From: Sclerurus mexicanus
Lineage: Eukaryota; Chordata; Aves; Passeriformes; Furnariidae
Length of the DNA: 64,000 nt
Direction of reading: 5' to 3'
Assembly: GCA_013396755.1 (NCBI GenBank)
Contig: VWZF01004008.1
Coordinates: 1,508,624 to 1,572,623, forward strand
The first letter of the stretch is position 1, and every line of letters begins with the position of its first letter. Position numbers and translations under genes: made by a program. Of this stretch, positions 11,901-20,537 are shown in pieces. Below the pieces are notes generated by a model, which saw nothing but the letters and a program-made list of their open reading frames with translations, ran no database searches and was not told where the DNA came from.

Positions 11901-14900
11901 CCGGCTGCGGCAACGAGACCACGCAGTTCGCCACGCTGGACTACGATGGCAGTGAGTTCTGGGGACAGGGGTTGGGGGGCTCGGCTGCTGGGGGGTCCCT
12001 GAGCACTGACTGCACGCCCACCCGCGCTCTGCCCTAGGCACCATCCCCCCGATCAAGTCTGCCCAAGGCGAGGGTGATGATGTGAAGAAGCTCTTCACCA
12101 TCGCCTGCCCCGTGATCCTGGCCACGCTGGGAGTGGCCCTGCTCTTCATCATCCGCAAGAAGAGGAAGGAGAAGCGGCTGAAGAGGCTTCGAGGTGAGAT
12201 GGGGCTCAGAGGCTCAGTGCACAGGACCATGCCGTGTTCCTGGACTGCCTCATTGTGCCCTAAACAGCTCCCTTTAAAAAAAACTCCTTGTTTTTTGTGT
12301 CTCTTGCACAGATGCCAAGAGTTTGGCTGAAATGCTGATCAGGTGGGTCTCAGAGCTGCCTGTGGCTGGTGCTGGGTGGGGAAGCAGGGGAATGCTGGGT
12401 GCCTTTAAAAGCCCAGGTTCAGACCTTCTTGGGCTCAGACCTGCAAAGGTTGTGTCGGTGCCTCTAGCACAGCCAGCCTGTTGTTCCTGGTCTGCTGGAG
12501 GGTCCTGACACCCACACTGGAGCTTGCCTGGGTGGAGCTGAGCCCCGGGTGGGCTGGCTGGTGGCAATCCCCAGCCCGTCCTAGGCTGGAGCCGCCGGGG
12601 CTCTCTCCGGTAATGGCCGGGTCTGCGTCCCCTCTTACCTCACAGCAAGAATAACCGCAGCTTTGACACGCCGGTGAAGGGTCCCCCACAGGGCCCCCGA
12701 CTGCACATTGACATCCCACGGGTGCAGCTCCTCATCGAGGACAAAGAAGGCATCAAGCAGCTGGGTAAGCACAGGCACACCTCCCATCCCCTCATGCCCC
12801 TGAGTGCCAGGTGGGTCCCATGGGTGGGCTGAGTGGGGGCCAGCAGGCGCCTACAGCGAACTCCTGGACAGAGAAAGGTCTGAGCTCCGGCTTCTTCCTG
12901 CAGGGGATGACAAAGCCACGATGCCAGTGACAGACACGGAGTTCAGTCAAGCAGTGAACCCCCAGAGCTTCTGCACGGGCGTCTCTCTGCATCACCCTGC
13001 TCTGATCCAGAACACAGGACCCCTCATCGATATGTCAGACATCCGCCCCGGCACCAGTGAGTGGTGGCAGTGGTGTGGGTGGGTGTGCTGGGAGCAGCGT
13101 GGGGAGCTCGTAGACACAAGGCAGGTGTAGGGGAGCCTGTCCCCCAGCAGTCCCCCATGCCCAAAAGCAGCTGCTGGTAAGGCAGGAGTGGACAGTGCTC
13201 CAGGGAGACAGGATGGCATCCTGCCTGTGTGAGGGACCCACCATGACTGTGTCACCTTCGTGCCTTAGACCCCGTGTCGAGGAAGAGCGTGAAGTCCGCA
13301 CACAGCACCCGCAACCGGTACTCCAGCCAGTGGACCCTCACCAAATGCCAGGCGTCCACCCCGGCACGGACCCTCACCTCGGACTGGAGGACAGTGGGCT
13401 CCCAGCACGGCATCACGGTCACTGAGAGCGACAGCTACAGCGCCAGCCTCTCGCAGGACACAGGTGTGCCAGCACTGCCCCGAGGCTCCCTGGCACCGCT
13501 GCTGGCAGGGATCCATCTCTTTGGGGTGCACAGAATTGCTGGCCATCACCCTAAACTGTGGGTTCAGGGTGACTGCAGAAGTAGAACTGAAGTCAATGGG
13601 AACTACAACTCAGTGGCTCTGAGCAGTAAGACCCGTGCCCAGCTCTGGGAACACAGAATCCTAGAGTGGTTTGGATTGGAAGGGAATTTAAGATCATCTT
13701 GTTCCCCCCCCTGCCACGGGCAGTGCCACCTGCCACTAGACCAGGTTGCTCCACCATCCAACCTGGCCTCGATGATGACAGGGTGTATCTCAGCAGGGAC
13801 AGCCTGGGCATTGCCATGATGACAGTGCTGTGGAAAAAAGCATTCTCGTACCAGGGACTATTCCCAGGTAGGTGACACACCATCTCCTCCACAGACAAGG
13901 GCCGGAACAGCATGGTGTCCACGGAGAGCGCCTCTTCCACCTACGAGGAGCTGGCGCGCGCCTACGAGCACGCGAAGCTGGAGGAGCAGCTGCAGCATGC
14001 CAAGTTCGAGATCACCGAGTGCTTCATCTCCGACAGCTCCTCTGACCAGATGACCACGGGCACCACGGACAATGCTGACAGCATGACCTCCATGAGCACC
14101 CCGTCCGAACCCGGCATCTGCCGCTTCACCGCCTCCCCGCCCAAGCCCCAGGACAGCGAGCGCGGCAAGAGCGTGGCTGTGCCCATCCCACACCGTGCCA
14201 GCAAGAGTATGTACAGCTCCTTCCTGTCCCCTCCCCTGCCCTGGAGCATTCCCACCACCCCCAGGAGTCCTTCCCGTGCTTGTATTCCTTTGCATTCTCT
14301 GTACTCTTCACACTCTTTAATAGTCTTTCTCCATTGCTTCATATTGGTCCCCATTTCTTCTGGTATTCTGTCCAGTTCTTGGTATTCCATCCAATTCTTA
14401 CAACTCCTTTCAATTTCTTAGTATTCCTTTCTTTTCCTTCCAATTCCTTAGTATTCCTTCATATTTTCTCCCAGTTTCTTGGTATTTTTCCCCTTTTTTA
14501 GTATTCCTTCCTATTCTTTACTATTCCTTTGCATTCCTTAATATTCTTTTCCTCTTTCCATGATATTTCCCCTTTTTTAACAATTCTTTCCCTTTCTATT
14601 TTAGTCTTTCCCCCCTTTTTAACCATTCTTTCCCATTTTTAGTAATCTTTTTCATTCTTTAGTATTCCTTTCTCATTCCTTTATATTTTTCCCCACTTTT
14701 TTTACTGTTCTTTCCTATTCTTTAGTGTTCCTTACCCTTCCTTAACATTCCTTCCAATTTTTAGGATTCCTTAGTGTTCTTTCCTCATTCCTTTACATTT
14801 TTGCCATTTTTAAATTGTTCTTCTCCATTCTTTAGTGTTCTTTCCCATTCTTTAGCATTCGTGCCCACTCTTTAGTATTCCTGCCCACTCTTGTGGTCCT

Positions 14901-17900
14901 TCCCATTCTTTAATATTCCTTCACATTCTTTAGCAAGCTTTAGTGTTCTTTCCTCATTCCTTGGGTTTTTTTCCACTAATCTTTTCCATTCTTTAGTATT
15001 CATCACTGTTCCCTGGTATTTCTCCCCATACATATAACACACAGGATAATGGAACCATCTTTCTCTGAAAATATACCATACATTCTTATTTTAAATAGCA
15101 CAGCATGTAGTGTAAGGGAGATTACAATACATTATGGTATATTATAGAAATGCAGTTTATGAGCATTTTACAAAACAGACACACTGTATAACATCTGCAA
15201 GGGACAATATAGTAATGCAGGGTCTTATACATACAAAACCATAAATCCTTACGTTAAATGCTTAGTGTATTACAGTTAGATATGATGCTGTAGAACACAC
15301 CTAGCAGGATGTTTTGGTTGGTGTAGCACAGACATTAGTGTAGGATAATATTTGATTTAATATATATAACACCAATGTGCACTGTATAGTAGAAATAAAT
15401 ATGCAAGAACTGATAATTTATCATCATCTACATCTAAATCCTTAAATTAAGGTACTACAGCTGCAGATGATGCTATAGAACACAATTAAAGGCAGTAGTG
15501 TAATACAACAGAAATATAACACCTATAAGAGACAATATAACAATGCTGAGTCTTATACACATATAGACATAAAACCTGAAATTAAAGTAATAACTATATA
15601 TGATGCCATATAACACAGCATAGCAGAATCTGTTGTTTATTGCAGCACAGACACTGGCAGAGTGAAACTTTCCATATAACATACTCCAGATCACACTGCT
15701 GTGGGCTGTAACAGGTGTTCCAGAGAGTAGAAGGAATATTTACCACAACACTTTGCAGAACAGGAGGTGATCTGTACCACTCCCATATATCAGAGATTAA
15801 TAGCAAGCATCCTGCAATACACAACCTACACATCCCATAGTGTGTTATAGCTGAAGAGAGATGAGGTGCAGTTTATAGAACACATTATAAAGCATATGAA
15901 ATTAACAGCAATACTGTTATATTGTCTTACAGGTCATATATAACAAATATAATAACGTGCTCTCATATACATATATTCTTAAGGGACTATATTATATATA
16001 AGGCTATAGAACACACGGCAGACTCTATTATTGCAGTGTACTATAACATTTGATATCACACAATATGGATAACACTGATGTTATTTACACACTAATACTT
16101 TATTACCCCGTACACTTAGTATTACCTTATAGTATTTTATTACTCTGTACATTGCATTATCAATGGCATGACATTATAGCACTTTATTACTCTACATTAC
16201 AATATTATCAATAATGTTATAGCACATATTACTCTGAACACTACAATATTATCAATAATGTTATATCATAGCACATATTACTGTGAACTTCACACTATAA
16301 TCAATAGCATTATATTATGATACCTTATAGGACATTATATCCAACATTGAACACTGGAGTTTGACACATCCCAACCGTTGCATTGAAGAGTAGGCCAATC
16401 TTGGGATGACGACACAACGTGTCCCATACAACATGACATGTTCCATATCACACGACCTTTCCATGTACCACAACACCATCGTGCACAGAGGGCGGGCGGG
16501 TACGTGGGTCNACAACAGAAATATAACACCTATAAGAGACAATATAACAATGCTGAGTCTTATACACATATAGACATAAAACCTGAAATTAAAGTAATAA
16601 CTATATATGATGCCATATAACACAGCATAGCAGAATCTGTTGTTTATTGCAGCACAGACACTGGCAGAGTGAAACCTTCCATATAACATACTCCAGATCA
16701 CACTGCTGTGGGCTGTAACAGGTGTTCCAGAGAGTAGAAGGAATATTTACCACAACACTTTGCAGAACAGGAGGTGATCTGTACCACTCCCATATATCAG
16801 AGATTAATAGCAAGCATCCTGCAATACACAACCTACACATCCCATAGTGTGTTATAGCTGAAGAGAGATGAGGTGCAGTTTATAGAACACATTATAAAGC
16901 ATATGAAATTAACAGCAATACTGTTATATTGTCTTACAGGTCATATATAACAAATATAATAACGTGCTCTCATATACATATATTCTTAAGGGACTATATT
17001 ATATATAAGGCTATAGAACACACGGCAGACTCTATTATTGCAGTGTACTATAACATTTGATATCACACAATATGGATAACACTGATGTTATTTACACACT
17101 AATACTTTATTACCCCGTACACTTAGTATTACCTTATAGTATTTTATTACTCTGTACATTGCATTATCAATGGCATGACATTATAGCACTTTATTACTCT
17201 ACATTACAATATTATCAATAATGTTATAGCACATATTACTCTGAACACTACAATATTATCAATAATGTTATATCATAGCACATATTACTGTGAACTTCAC
17301 ACTATAATCAATAGCATTATATTATGATACCTTATAGGACATTATATCCAACATTGAACACTGGAGTTTGACACATCCCAACCGTTGCATTGAAGAGTAG
17401 GCCAATCTTGGGATGACGACACAACGTGTCCCATACAACATGACATGTTCCATATCACACGACCTTTCCATGTACCACAACACCATCGTGCACAGAGGGC
17501 GGGCGGGTACGTGGGTCACTCCAGAGCCTCACCTGTCTCCTCTTCCCTCTGCAGGTGACTACTGCAACCTCCCGCTATACGTCAAGTCGGACGCGTTCTT
17601 CCGCAAGCCGGACACACACGAGCCGTGCCCGGTGGTGCCGCCGAGGGAGGCGTCCATCCGGAACCTCGCCCGGGCATACCACGCACAGGCCCGGCACATG
17701 ACGCTGGAGCCCGGCACCAAGCCCCTGGGGCTGCCTCCCCCAGCCTCCACCGCAACCACCTTACCTCAGAGGACTCTCCCCATGCCCGGCACGACCAGCA
17801 CCGCGGCCNCGCCGACACACGGGTGCCCACGCACTCCAAAGTGGGGGGCTCCAGGGACTCACTCCTAGAGATGAGCACGTCGGGGGTAGGCAGGTCTCAA

Positions 17901-17945
17901 AAACAGGGCGCCGGAGCCTACTCCAAGTCCTACACGCTGGTGTAG
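2743..17945 (+). CDS. DSCAML1: DSCAML1, 3' part (22 exons, Ig9 to C terminus)
   Basis: Cell-adhesion receptor of the DSCAM family: a single-pass plasma-membrane protein that mediates homophilic recognition and self-avoidance in neurons. The exons read, in order, Ig9, FN3 1-4, Ig10, FN3 5-6, a transmembrane helix and a long cytoplasmic tail, which is the family's domain order. The wording follows DSCAML1 rather than DSCAM (for example VPAMITSHPNTTIAIKG and the C terminus SKSYTLV, a class I PDZ ligand). The 22 exons (listed separately) all have AG/GT borders and every internal junction preserves phase; most introns are phase 1. The upstream two thirds of the gene lie outside the window. Oddities: a single N at 17809 breaks the last exon's frame, and the last intron holds a 1-kb duplication around a single N at 16511. 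Identity is seen by recalled family resemblance, not by a search, but is very secure. Confidence 0.97.
3251..3347 (+). CDS. DSCAML1: DSCAML1 exon, Ig9 second half
   Basis: Begins LKPADRGDSVFFSC, giving the second Ig cysteine after the D-x-G motif, and ends GLIQLTVQ. Phase 0 in, phase 1 out. Confidence 0.95.
3460..3588 (+). CDS. DSCAML1: DSCAML1 exon, FN3-1 first half
   Basis: EPPDPPELEIREVKARSMNL followed by RWTQ, the conserved FN3 B-strand tryptophan, ending YKNKS. Phase 1 at both ends. Confidence 0.95.
3975..4142 (+). CDS. DSCAML1: DSCAML1 exon, FN3-1 second half
   Basis: Starts with DSWDFKQSTRNISPT, then LHPASVYSIRMYSFNKIG, the FN3 tyrosine-corner region. Phase 1 at both ends. Confidence 0.95.
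4322..4392 (+). CDS. DSCAML1: DSCAML1 exon, FN3-2 start
   Basis: A short exon encoding APDGPPMDVTLQPM and IQVTWK. Phase 1 in, phase 0 out, donor gtgagt. Confidence 0.94.
4555..4960. promoter_or_regulatory. candidate conserved noncoding element
   Basis: Lies within the 878-bp intron between the two FN3-2 exons. A roughly 400-bp AT-rich island with GATAA, TAATGA and ATTGATTAT cores contrasts sharply with the GC-rich exons. No alignment was available. Confidence 0.25.
5271..5511 (+). CDS. DSCAML1: DSCAML1 exon, FN3-2 main part
   Basis: APKKELQNGVIRGYQIGYRE begins the exon; it ends with NRAGTGPSSSEINATTLED. Phase 0 in, phase 1 out. Confidence 0.95.
5740..6090. promoter_or_regulatory. candidate conserved noncoding element
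   Basis: An AT-rich intronic island holding TTAATTAA at 5791-5798, TAATTA at 5962-5967 and further AATAAT/ATCATT cores. This is typical of homeodomain-bound developmental enhancers near neuronal adhesion genes, but it is supported by motif content only. Confidence 0.28.
6382..6528 (+). CDS. DSCAML1: DSCAML1 exon, FN3-3 first half
   Basis: VPSQPPENVRAISITSDVA then VISWSEPPRSTLNGVLKGYR. Acceptor tctccag, donor gtgagc; phase 1 at both ends. Confidence 0.95.
6610..6765 (+). CDS. DSCAML1: DSCAML1 exon, FN3-3 second half
   Basis: EWGEMQNITTTRERVELRGM then KFTNYSVQVLAYTQAGDG. It follows an intron of only 81 bp. Phase 1 at both ends. Confidence 0.95.
7353..7492 (+). CDS. DSCAML1: DSCAML1 exon, FN3-4 first half
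   Basis: Completes an Ile codon, then PGPPAGIKAVPSSASSVVV and SWLPPAKPNGIIRKYTIF. Phase 1 in, phase 0 out, donor gtacgt. Confidence 0.95.
7493..8718 (+). other. DSCAML1: DSCAML1 intron within FN3-4
   Basis: No coding or RNA gene is seen. It contains an AT-rich stretch at about 7850-8060 with an A-run near 7986-7994. The flanks are GC-rich without recognisable repeats. Confidence 0.6.
8719..8872 (+). CDS. DSCAML1: DSCAML1 exon, FN3-4 second half
   Basis: APSEYETSPDQLFYRIAHLN then WVAAVTSAGRGN and EKVTIEPAGK. Phase 0 in, phase 1 out. Confidence 0.95.
9087..9204 (+). CDS. DSCAML1: DSCAML1 exon, Ig10 first half
   Basis: APAKIISFGGTVTTPWMKD then VRLPCNSVGEPVPAIKWTKD, with the first cysteine and tryptophan of Ig10. 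Phase 1 in, phase 2 out. Confidence 0.95.
9302..9465 (+). CDS. DSCAML1: DSCAML1 exon, Ig10 second half
   Basis: SEDSAIPVTVDGHRLIQ then AEDSGYYTCTATNTWGFD, the D-x-G-x-Y-x-C signature of an Ig F strand. Phase 2 in, phase 1 out. Confidence 0.95.
9677..9775 (+). CDS. DSCAML1: DSCAML1 exon, FN3-5 first half
   Basis: VPPDQPRLTVSKTSASSIT then LAWIPGDNGGSSIR. Acceptor ctccctag; phase 1 at both ends. Confidence 0.95.
9776..11389 (+). other. DSCAML1: DSCAML1 intron within FN3-5
   Basis: A 1.6-kb intron with no supported exon. It holds the AT-rich element near 10080-10320. The rest shows nothing I recognise. Confidence 0.6.
10080..10320. promoter_or_regulatory. candidate conserved noncoding element
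   Basis: TTAATTAA at 10179-10186 and TAATTA at 10198-10203 lie in an AT-rich block that ends in ataaataaataa. Homeodomain-type sites are dense here compared with the surrounding intron. Motif evidence only. Confidence 0.28.
11390..11578 (+). CDS. DSCAML1: DSCAML1 exon, FN3-5 second half
   Basis: GFVLQYSVDNSEEWKDVFI then CGTWYKVKLAAKNSVGAG and IIEAKTHGR. Phase 1 at both ends. Confidence 0.95.
11664..11951 (+). CDS. DSCAML1: DSCAML1 exon, complete FN3-6
   Basis: EPSFSKDQHLFTHINSTHA through LTELREATWYELRMKACNSA to QFATLDYDG. It follows an 85-bp intron. This domain lies in one exon, whereas FN3 1-5 are each split in two. Confidence 0.95.
12038..12193 (+). CDS. DSCAML1: DSCAML1 exon, transmembrane helix
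   Basis: A juxtamembrane stretch IPPIKSAQGEGDDVKKLF is followed by the hydrophobic helix PVILATLGVALLFII and the stop-transfer cluster RKKRKEKRLKRLR. Phase 1 at both ends. Confidence 0.96.
12312..12342 (+). CDS. DSCAML1: DSCAML1 31-nt exon after the membrane helix
   Basis: Encodes DAKSLAEMLI plus two bases; acceptor ttgcacag, donor gtgggt. Its phases (1 in, 2 out) fit both neighbours, and the peptide matches the family sequence, so the exon is real despite its size. Confidence 0.93.
12646..12764 (+). CDS. DSCAML1: DSCAML1 exon, cytoplasmic
   Basis: SKNNRSFDTPVKGPPQGPRL then HIDIPRVQLLIEDKEGIKQL. Phase 2 in, phase 1 out. Confidence 0.95.
12904..13056 (+). CDS. DSCAML1: DSCAML1 exon, cytoplasmic
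   Basis: GDDKATMPVTDTEFSQAVNP then FCTGVSLHHPALIQNTGPLI and DMSDIRPGT. Phase 1 at both ends. Confidence 0.95.
13269..13463 (+). CDS. DSCAML1: DSCAML1 exon, cytoplasmic
   Basis: NPVSRKSVKSAHSTRNRYSS then QWTLTKCQASTPARTLTSDW and ESDSYSASLSQDT. Phase 1 at both ends. Confidence 0.95.
13651..13775 (-). repeat. CR1 LINE 3'-end fragment
   Basis: The stretch from acacagaatcctagagtgg through ttggattggaagggaattta to accaggttgctccaccatcc reads as the reverse complement of the conserved 3' end of the bird CR1 LINE, so the element lies on the - strand. It is a short, 5'-truncated, dead copy inside a DSCAML1 intron. Confidence 0.85.
13895..14206 (+). CDS. DSCAML1: DSCAML1 exon, cytoplasmic
   Basis: DKGRNSMVSTESASSTYEEL through HAKFEITECFISDSSSDQM to GICRFTASPPKPQDSERGKS, ending VPIPHRASK. 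Phase 1 at both ends. Confidence 0.95.
14280..15030 (+). repeat. pyrimidine-rich degenerate tandem repeat
   Basis: About 750 bp in which variants of ttagtattccttt and cccattctttag recur dozens of times with irregular spacing. Purines on this strand are confined mainly to the repeated tagtatt core. It is low-complexity minisatellite sequence. Confidence 0.85.
15505..16510 (+). repeat. 1,006-bp duplicated block, copy 1
   Basis: Runs from acaacagaaatataacacc to the GC-rich end gggcgggtacgtgggtc and stops exactly at the single N at 16511. It is collinear with copy 2 at an offset of 1,007. The only difference I saw is T at 15669 against C at 16676. Confidence 0.93.
16511..16511. other. single-N assembly join
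   Basis: One N separates the end of copy 1 from the start of copy 2, which suggests a contig join rather than a base-call ambiguity. Confidence 0.85.
16512..17517 (+). repeat. 1,006-bp duplicated block, copy 2
   Basis: Same sequence as 15505-16510. Only this copy continues into the acceptor region of the last DSCAML1 exon. Confidence 0.93.
17555..17945 (+). CDS. DSCAML1: DSCAML1 last coding exon, frame broken at a single N
   Basis: Begins SDYCNLPLYVKSDAFF and reads to LPMPGTTSTAA in the correct frame. At the N (17809) the frame is lost; reading through gives a false stop at about 17866-17868. In another frame the conserved end continues: HSKVGGSRDSLLEMSTSG to AYSKSYTLV and TAG at 17943-17945. 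The bases replaced by the N must number 2 modulo 3 to restore frame. In the family this place holds a Pro/Ala-rich linker, so missing GC-rich sequence is the simplest reason, not a real mutation. The C-terminal T-L-V is a class I PDZ ligand. Confidence 0.93.
17809..17809. other. DSCAML1: single-N assembly join in coding sequence
   Basis: Lies in ccgcggccNcgccgac, a very GC-rich spot. The reading frame changes across it, so it hides more or fewer bases than one. Confidence 0.9.
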
Positions 17946-18380
17946 GGCCAACCCATCGGATGCTGCTCGATTTTTTTCCCCCCACTTCCCCGCGCCATTT
18001 ATATTTAATTAACAAACTTGTACATAACGGACTCTTTTGTATAAAAATGAAGCTATTTTCTTCTTCTCCGAACAGAAAAAGAAACCAGGGCACAAAGAAT
18101 TTGATGTTACAGATTTAAAAATATAATATATATGTAAACATATATATATATTTCACATCATTTTGAAAGGGGCACAAGGAAAGACTCAGCGACTTTTTTT
18201 TTTTTTCTCTCCCTGATCTTGTCGGTGGTTTTAAAAAGGAACGTCTCCGAGACATTGCATGCTATTTTACTGTTCTGAAAACAGCAGGAGTTGCTTCAAT
18301 TTGCAAATGCTTATGTGTTAATACCTTTTTCTATGAAAAAAAACCCAGCGCTGTGTGCAATAAAGGTTATGTTTATATGT
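17946..18380 (+). other. DSCAML1: DSCAML1 3' UTR
   Basis: Runs from the TAG stop to just past AATAAA at 18359-18364. It is AT-rich, with ttaattaac, a tatatata stretch near 18120-18152 and a T-run near 18195-18206. Confidence 0.8.
18359..18364 (+). terminator. DSCAML1: AATAAA poly(A) signal of DSCAML1
   Basis: The first AATAAA hexamer after the stop codon, 414 bp downstream, followed by a GT-rich stretch (gttatgtttatatgtggg). Confidence 0.8.
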
Positions 18381-20510
18381 GGGCGTTTGTTAAGTGAGCA
18401 GGGAATTAAGGCAGAGCAGGGCAGGAGGATGGAAAGGGACAGCCCAGGACAGCCCATGCACAGAAATACTGAGACATGGGATTAAATATTAAGGAATAAT
18501 AGGGCACTTACCCAACCTGTGGAGCCGTGGGGCAGGAGGAAGGTCAGGGTTTGGAACAAGGCCCTGAAAATGGCACCGCTCAATGGGACAGCACCAAGAG
18601 AGCAGCATCAAGTCTATGGTAAGTCCAGCTCCAGCCCAGGATGAACCATGGTGCCAGGCAGGAACCCTGGTCCAGCTCATCCAGAGGGGTGAACCGACAC
18701 CCAGACCCCTGTGAGCCACAGCACAGCTCTGGCAGCTCAAGGTAAGTGCAGGGCAGCTCCAGCATCATATCCAGCATCCAGCAACTCCTCTCAGCAGGGT
18801 CTGGCTCCCTGTGATGTGGCAGCAGGGAGAGCAGGAGAAGCAGCACCACTGCTGAGTACAATGAGCAGCAGAACACAGCATATTTTGGTGAAGCACAGCA
18901 CGGTGTGGAGCCCAGGAAATCCACAGCACAGTGCCTTAAATCACGATGTGTCTGCCTCCCGTTGTGGTGAATCATGGCACAGGACATGGTACAGCACTGC
19001 ACAGGTGCCCCAGGACCCGAGGCATTGTGGCACACCACAGCACAGCCCCCCCCGTCATTCATTCTGAGCTTCCTCTTTGTTTTTACCACCAGCCACAGCA
19101 ATAAATCACCAAAGAGATGCAGATTCTACCTTCCCCTTTCATATGTGGTTGTGAAAGCAAGAGCAGCTGAAGGCCAGGCAGGAGCCAGGAGCTGTTAGCC
19201 CCCCTTACCTGCTCTGCTATCACAGGAAGGCAAAAATAGCTCAGACCATGATTAACTCTTGGTTTAGCTACCCAGAGTAGAATTTCACCTTTCTAAGGAG
19301 CTTCTGGTGCTATTTAAGGTCTAATTAACTAACTGCACTTTCATTTCCTTATTTCCTGTCATTTATAAGTTCAAGTTTTCATCCCTTCTCCATCCGTGCT
19401 TGCTACCCACTGGCTCCAGCTTTTTCCTTACAGATACACTTCCTAGTTTAACTCAAACTAGCACTTTTTCACCATCTCTCCATTTTTTTTTTTTTTAACT
19501 GAAGTACCCAAAGAAAAATCACATGGAAATATAGTGACTAGTGTTACTGGTGACATTACCTGAAGTTTCCACATGCAGCAGTCCCCTTCCCTGACTGCTG
19601 GCACACTGGTCAGCAGATCCTCCTTTACCATCTGGTTCTTCCTAACTAAGGTAACTCCTGAAATCCTGCAGAGCTGGAAGCACCTTGGCAAGAGCCTGGC
19701 AGCTGTTCACCCCTGAGGCTCAACAAACAAGCTGTTAAGACAATTTCTTACGCCCATTTTTTATAGTTTTTAGCCATTATTCAGCTACCATTCAGAGCCA
19801 ACCTCTGCCAAGGAGCATCTTGCATGGAGGGGGGCACCTTTCCCACACAGGCTGGTGTGGAGGCATCAGGGATGATTCCCCAAACGCCTGGGCTGCTACT
19901 TCCCACTTGTGTTCTCCATCAACCCCCTCCATCAAGCCCTGTACAGCTTTCCTTAGGGATTAGGCATGAGTTTTCTTATTTATTCAATTTTAACAGCTGT
20001 TGGGAGACAAAACCCATGGTAAGTTTCCAACCTAGCATGAAGAAATGCACAGAATTTGTACTGTGTTTGTACACAGAACAGGAGCACAGCAGCTAAATGG
20101 GGTCATTCAGGCAAGGCACAGGTCCCCGCAGCAACTCAGCCAAAGCCACTTCTCTCCCACACTGGTCAACATCTGCCATCAACCAAGGGAAACCAGTCCT
20201 GCCCCTTCTGTCTCTCCCCAAGAGCAGTGGAAAGAGGTGACCAGCAAACCAGTATTTATCAAGCATTTTCATAATGATTTCAAAACCAGTTCACAGCACT
20301 TTAGACTTATAAACCTTTACATGGTACAGATTTTAAAGAAAAGCAAGTGTCCAGCCCCATCTTAAAGCAGGGTCAGCACCAGGCAGCACCTCCAAAATGC
20401 CAATCCCAGGCTCAGAATAGAAATAGAAGAGAAAATAGAACTAGAAATAGAAAAGACAAGCATGTTCAGCTGTGAGAGTAAGTAGATTAGCAAGATAAAA
20501 AGAGGGACAG
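18381..20510. other. intergenic, between convergent 3' ends
   Basis: No gene is supported on either strand. A stretch rich in cagcac/ccagca phrases at about 18705-19060 looks like degenerate simple sequence, and a short agaaatag repeat lies at about 20410-20455. It separates the DSCAML1 poly(A) site (+) from the poly(A) site of the small gene (-). Confidence 0.6.
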
Positions 20511-20531
20511 ATTAACAGAGATTATTACGTC

Positions 20532-20537
20532 TTTATT
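20532..20537 (-). terminator. AATAAA signal, likely poly(A) site of the small IQ gene
   Basis: TTTATT on the + strand reads AATAAAG on the - strand. It is about 1.6 kb downstream of the small gene's stop codon. Nearer signals were not seen, but this pairing is inferred. Confidence 0.45.

Larger units (their letters stand above)
15030..17345. repeat. AT-rich degenerate satellite-like array
   Basis: Related phrases recur at about 130-180 bp: gatgctgtagaacacac near 15284, gatgctatagaacacaa near 15467, gatgccatataacacag near 15601, each with nearby cagcacagacA-like and gtcttatacaca-like phrases. A 40-50-bp unit with a caatattatcaataatgtt core is repeated near 16193 and 16243. The total length is inflated by the 1,006-bp duplication. 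Confidence 0.7.
14207..17554 (+). other. DSCAML1: last DSCAML1 intron, mostly satellite-like sequence
   Basis: This 3.3-kb intron carries no exon. It consists of a pyrimidine-rich degenerate repeat, then an AT-rich degenerate repeat, then two copies of a 1,006-bp block around a single N. Confidence 0.85.

Noticed and set aside
15473..16840. Repeated 79- and 128-residue - strand ORFs
   Set aside because: Both come from the AT-rich satellite block and its 1,006-bp duplicate; no protein resemblance.
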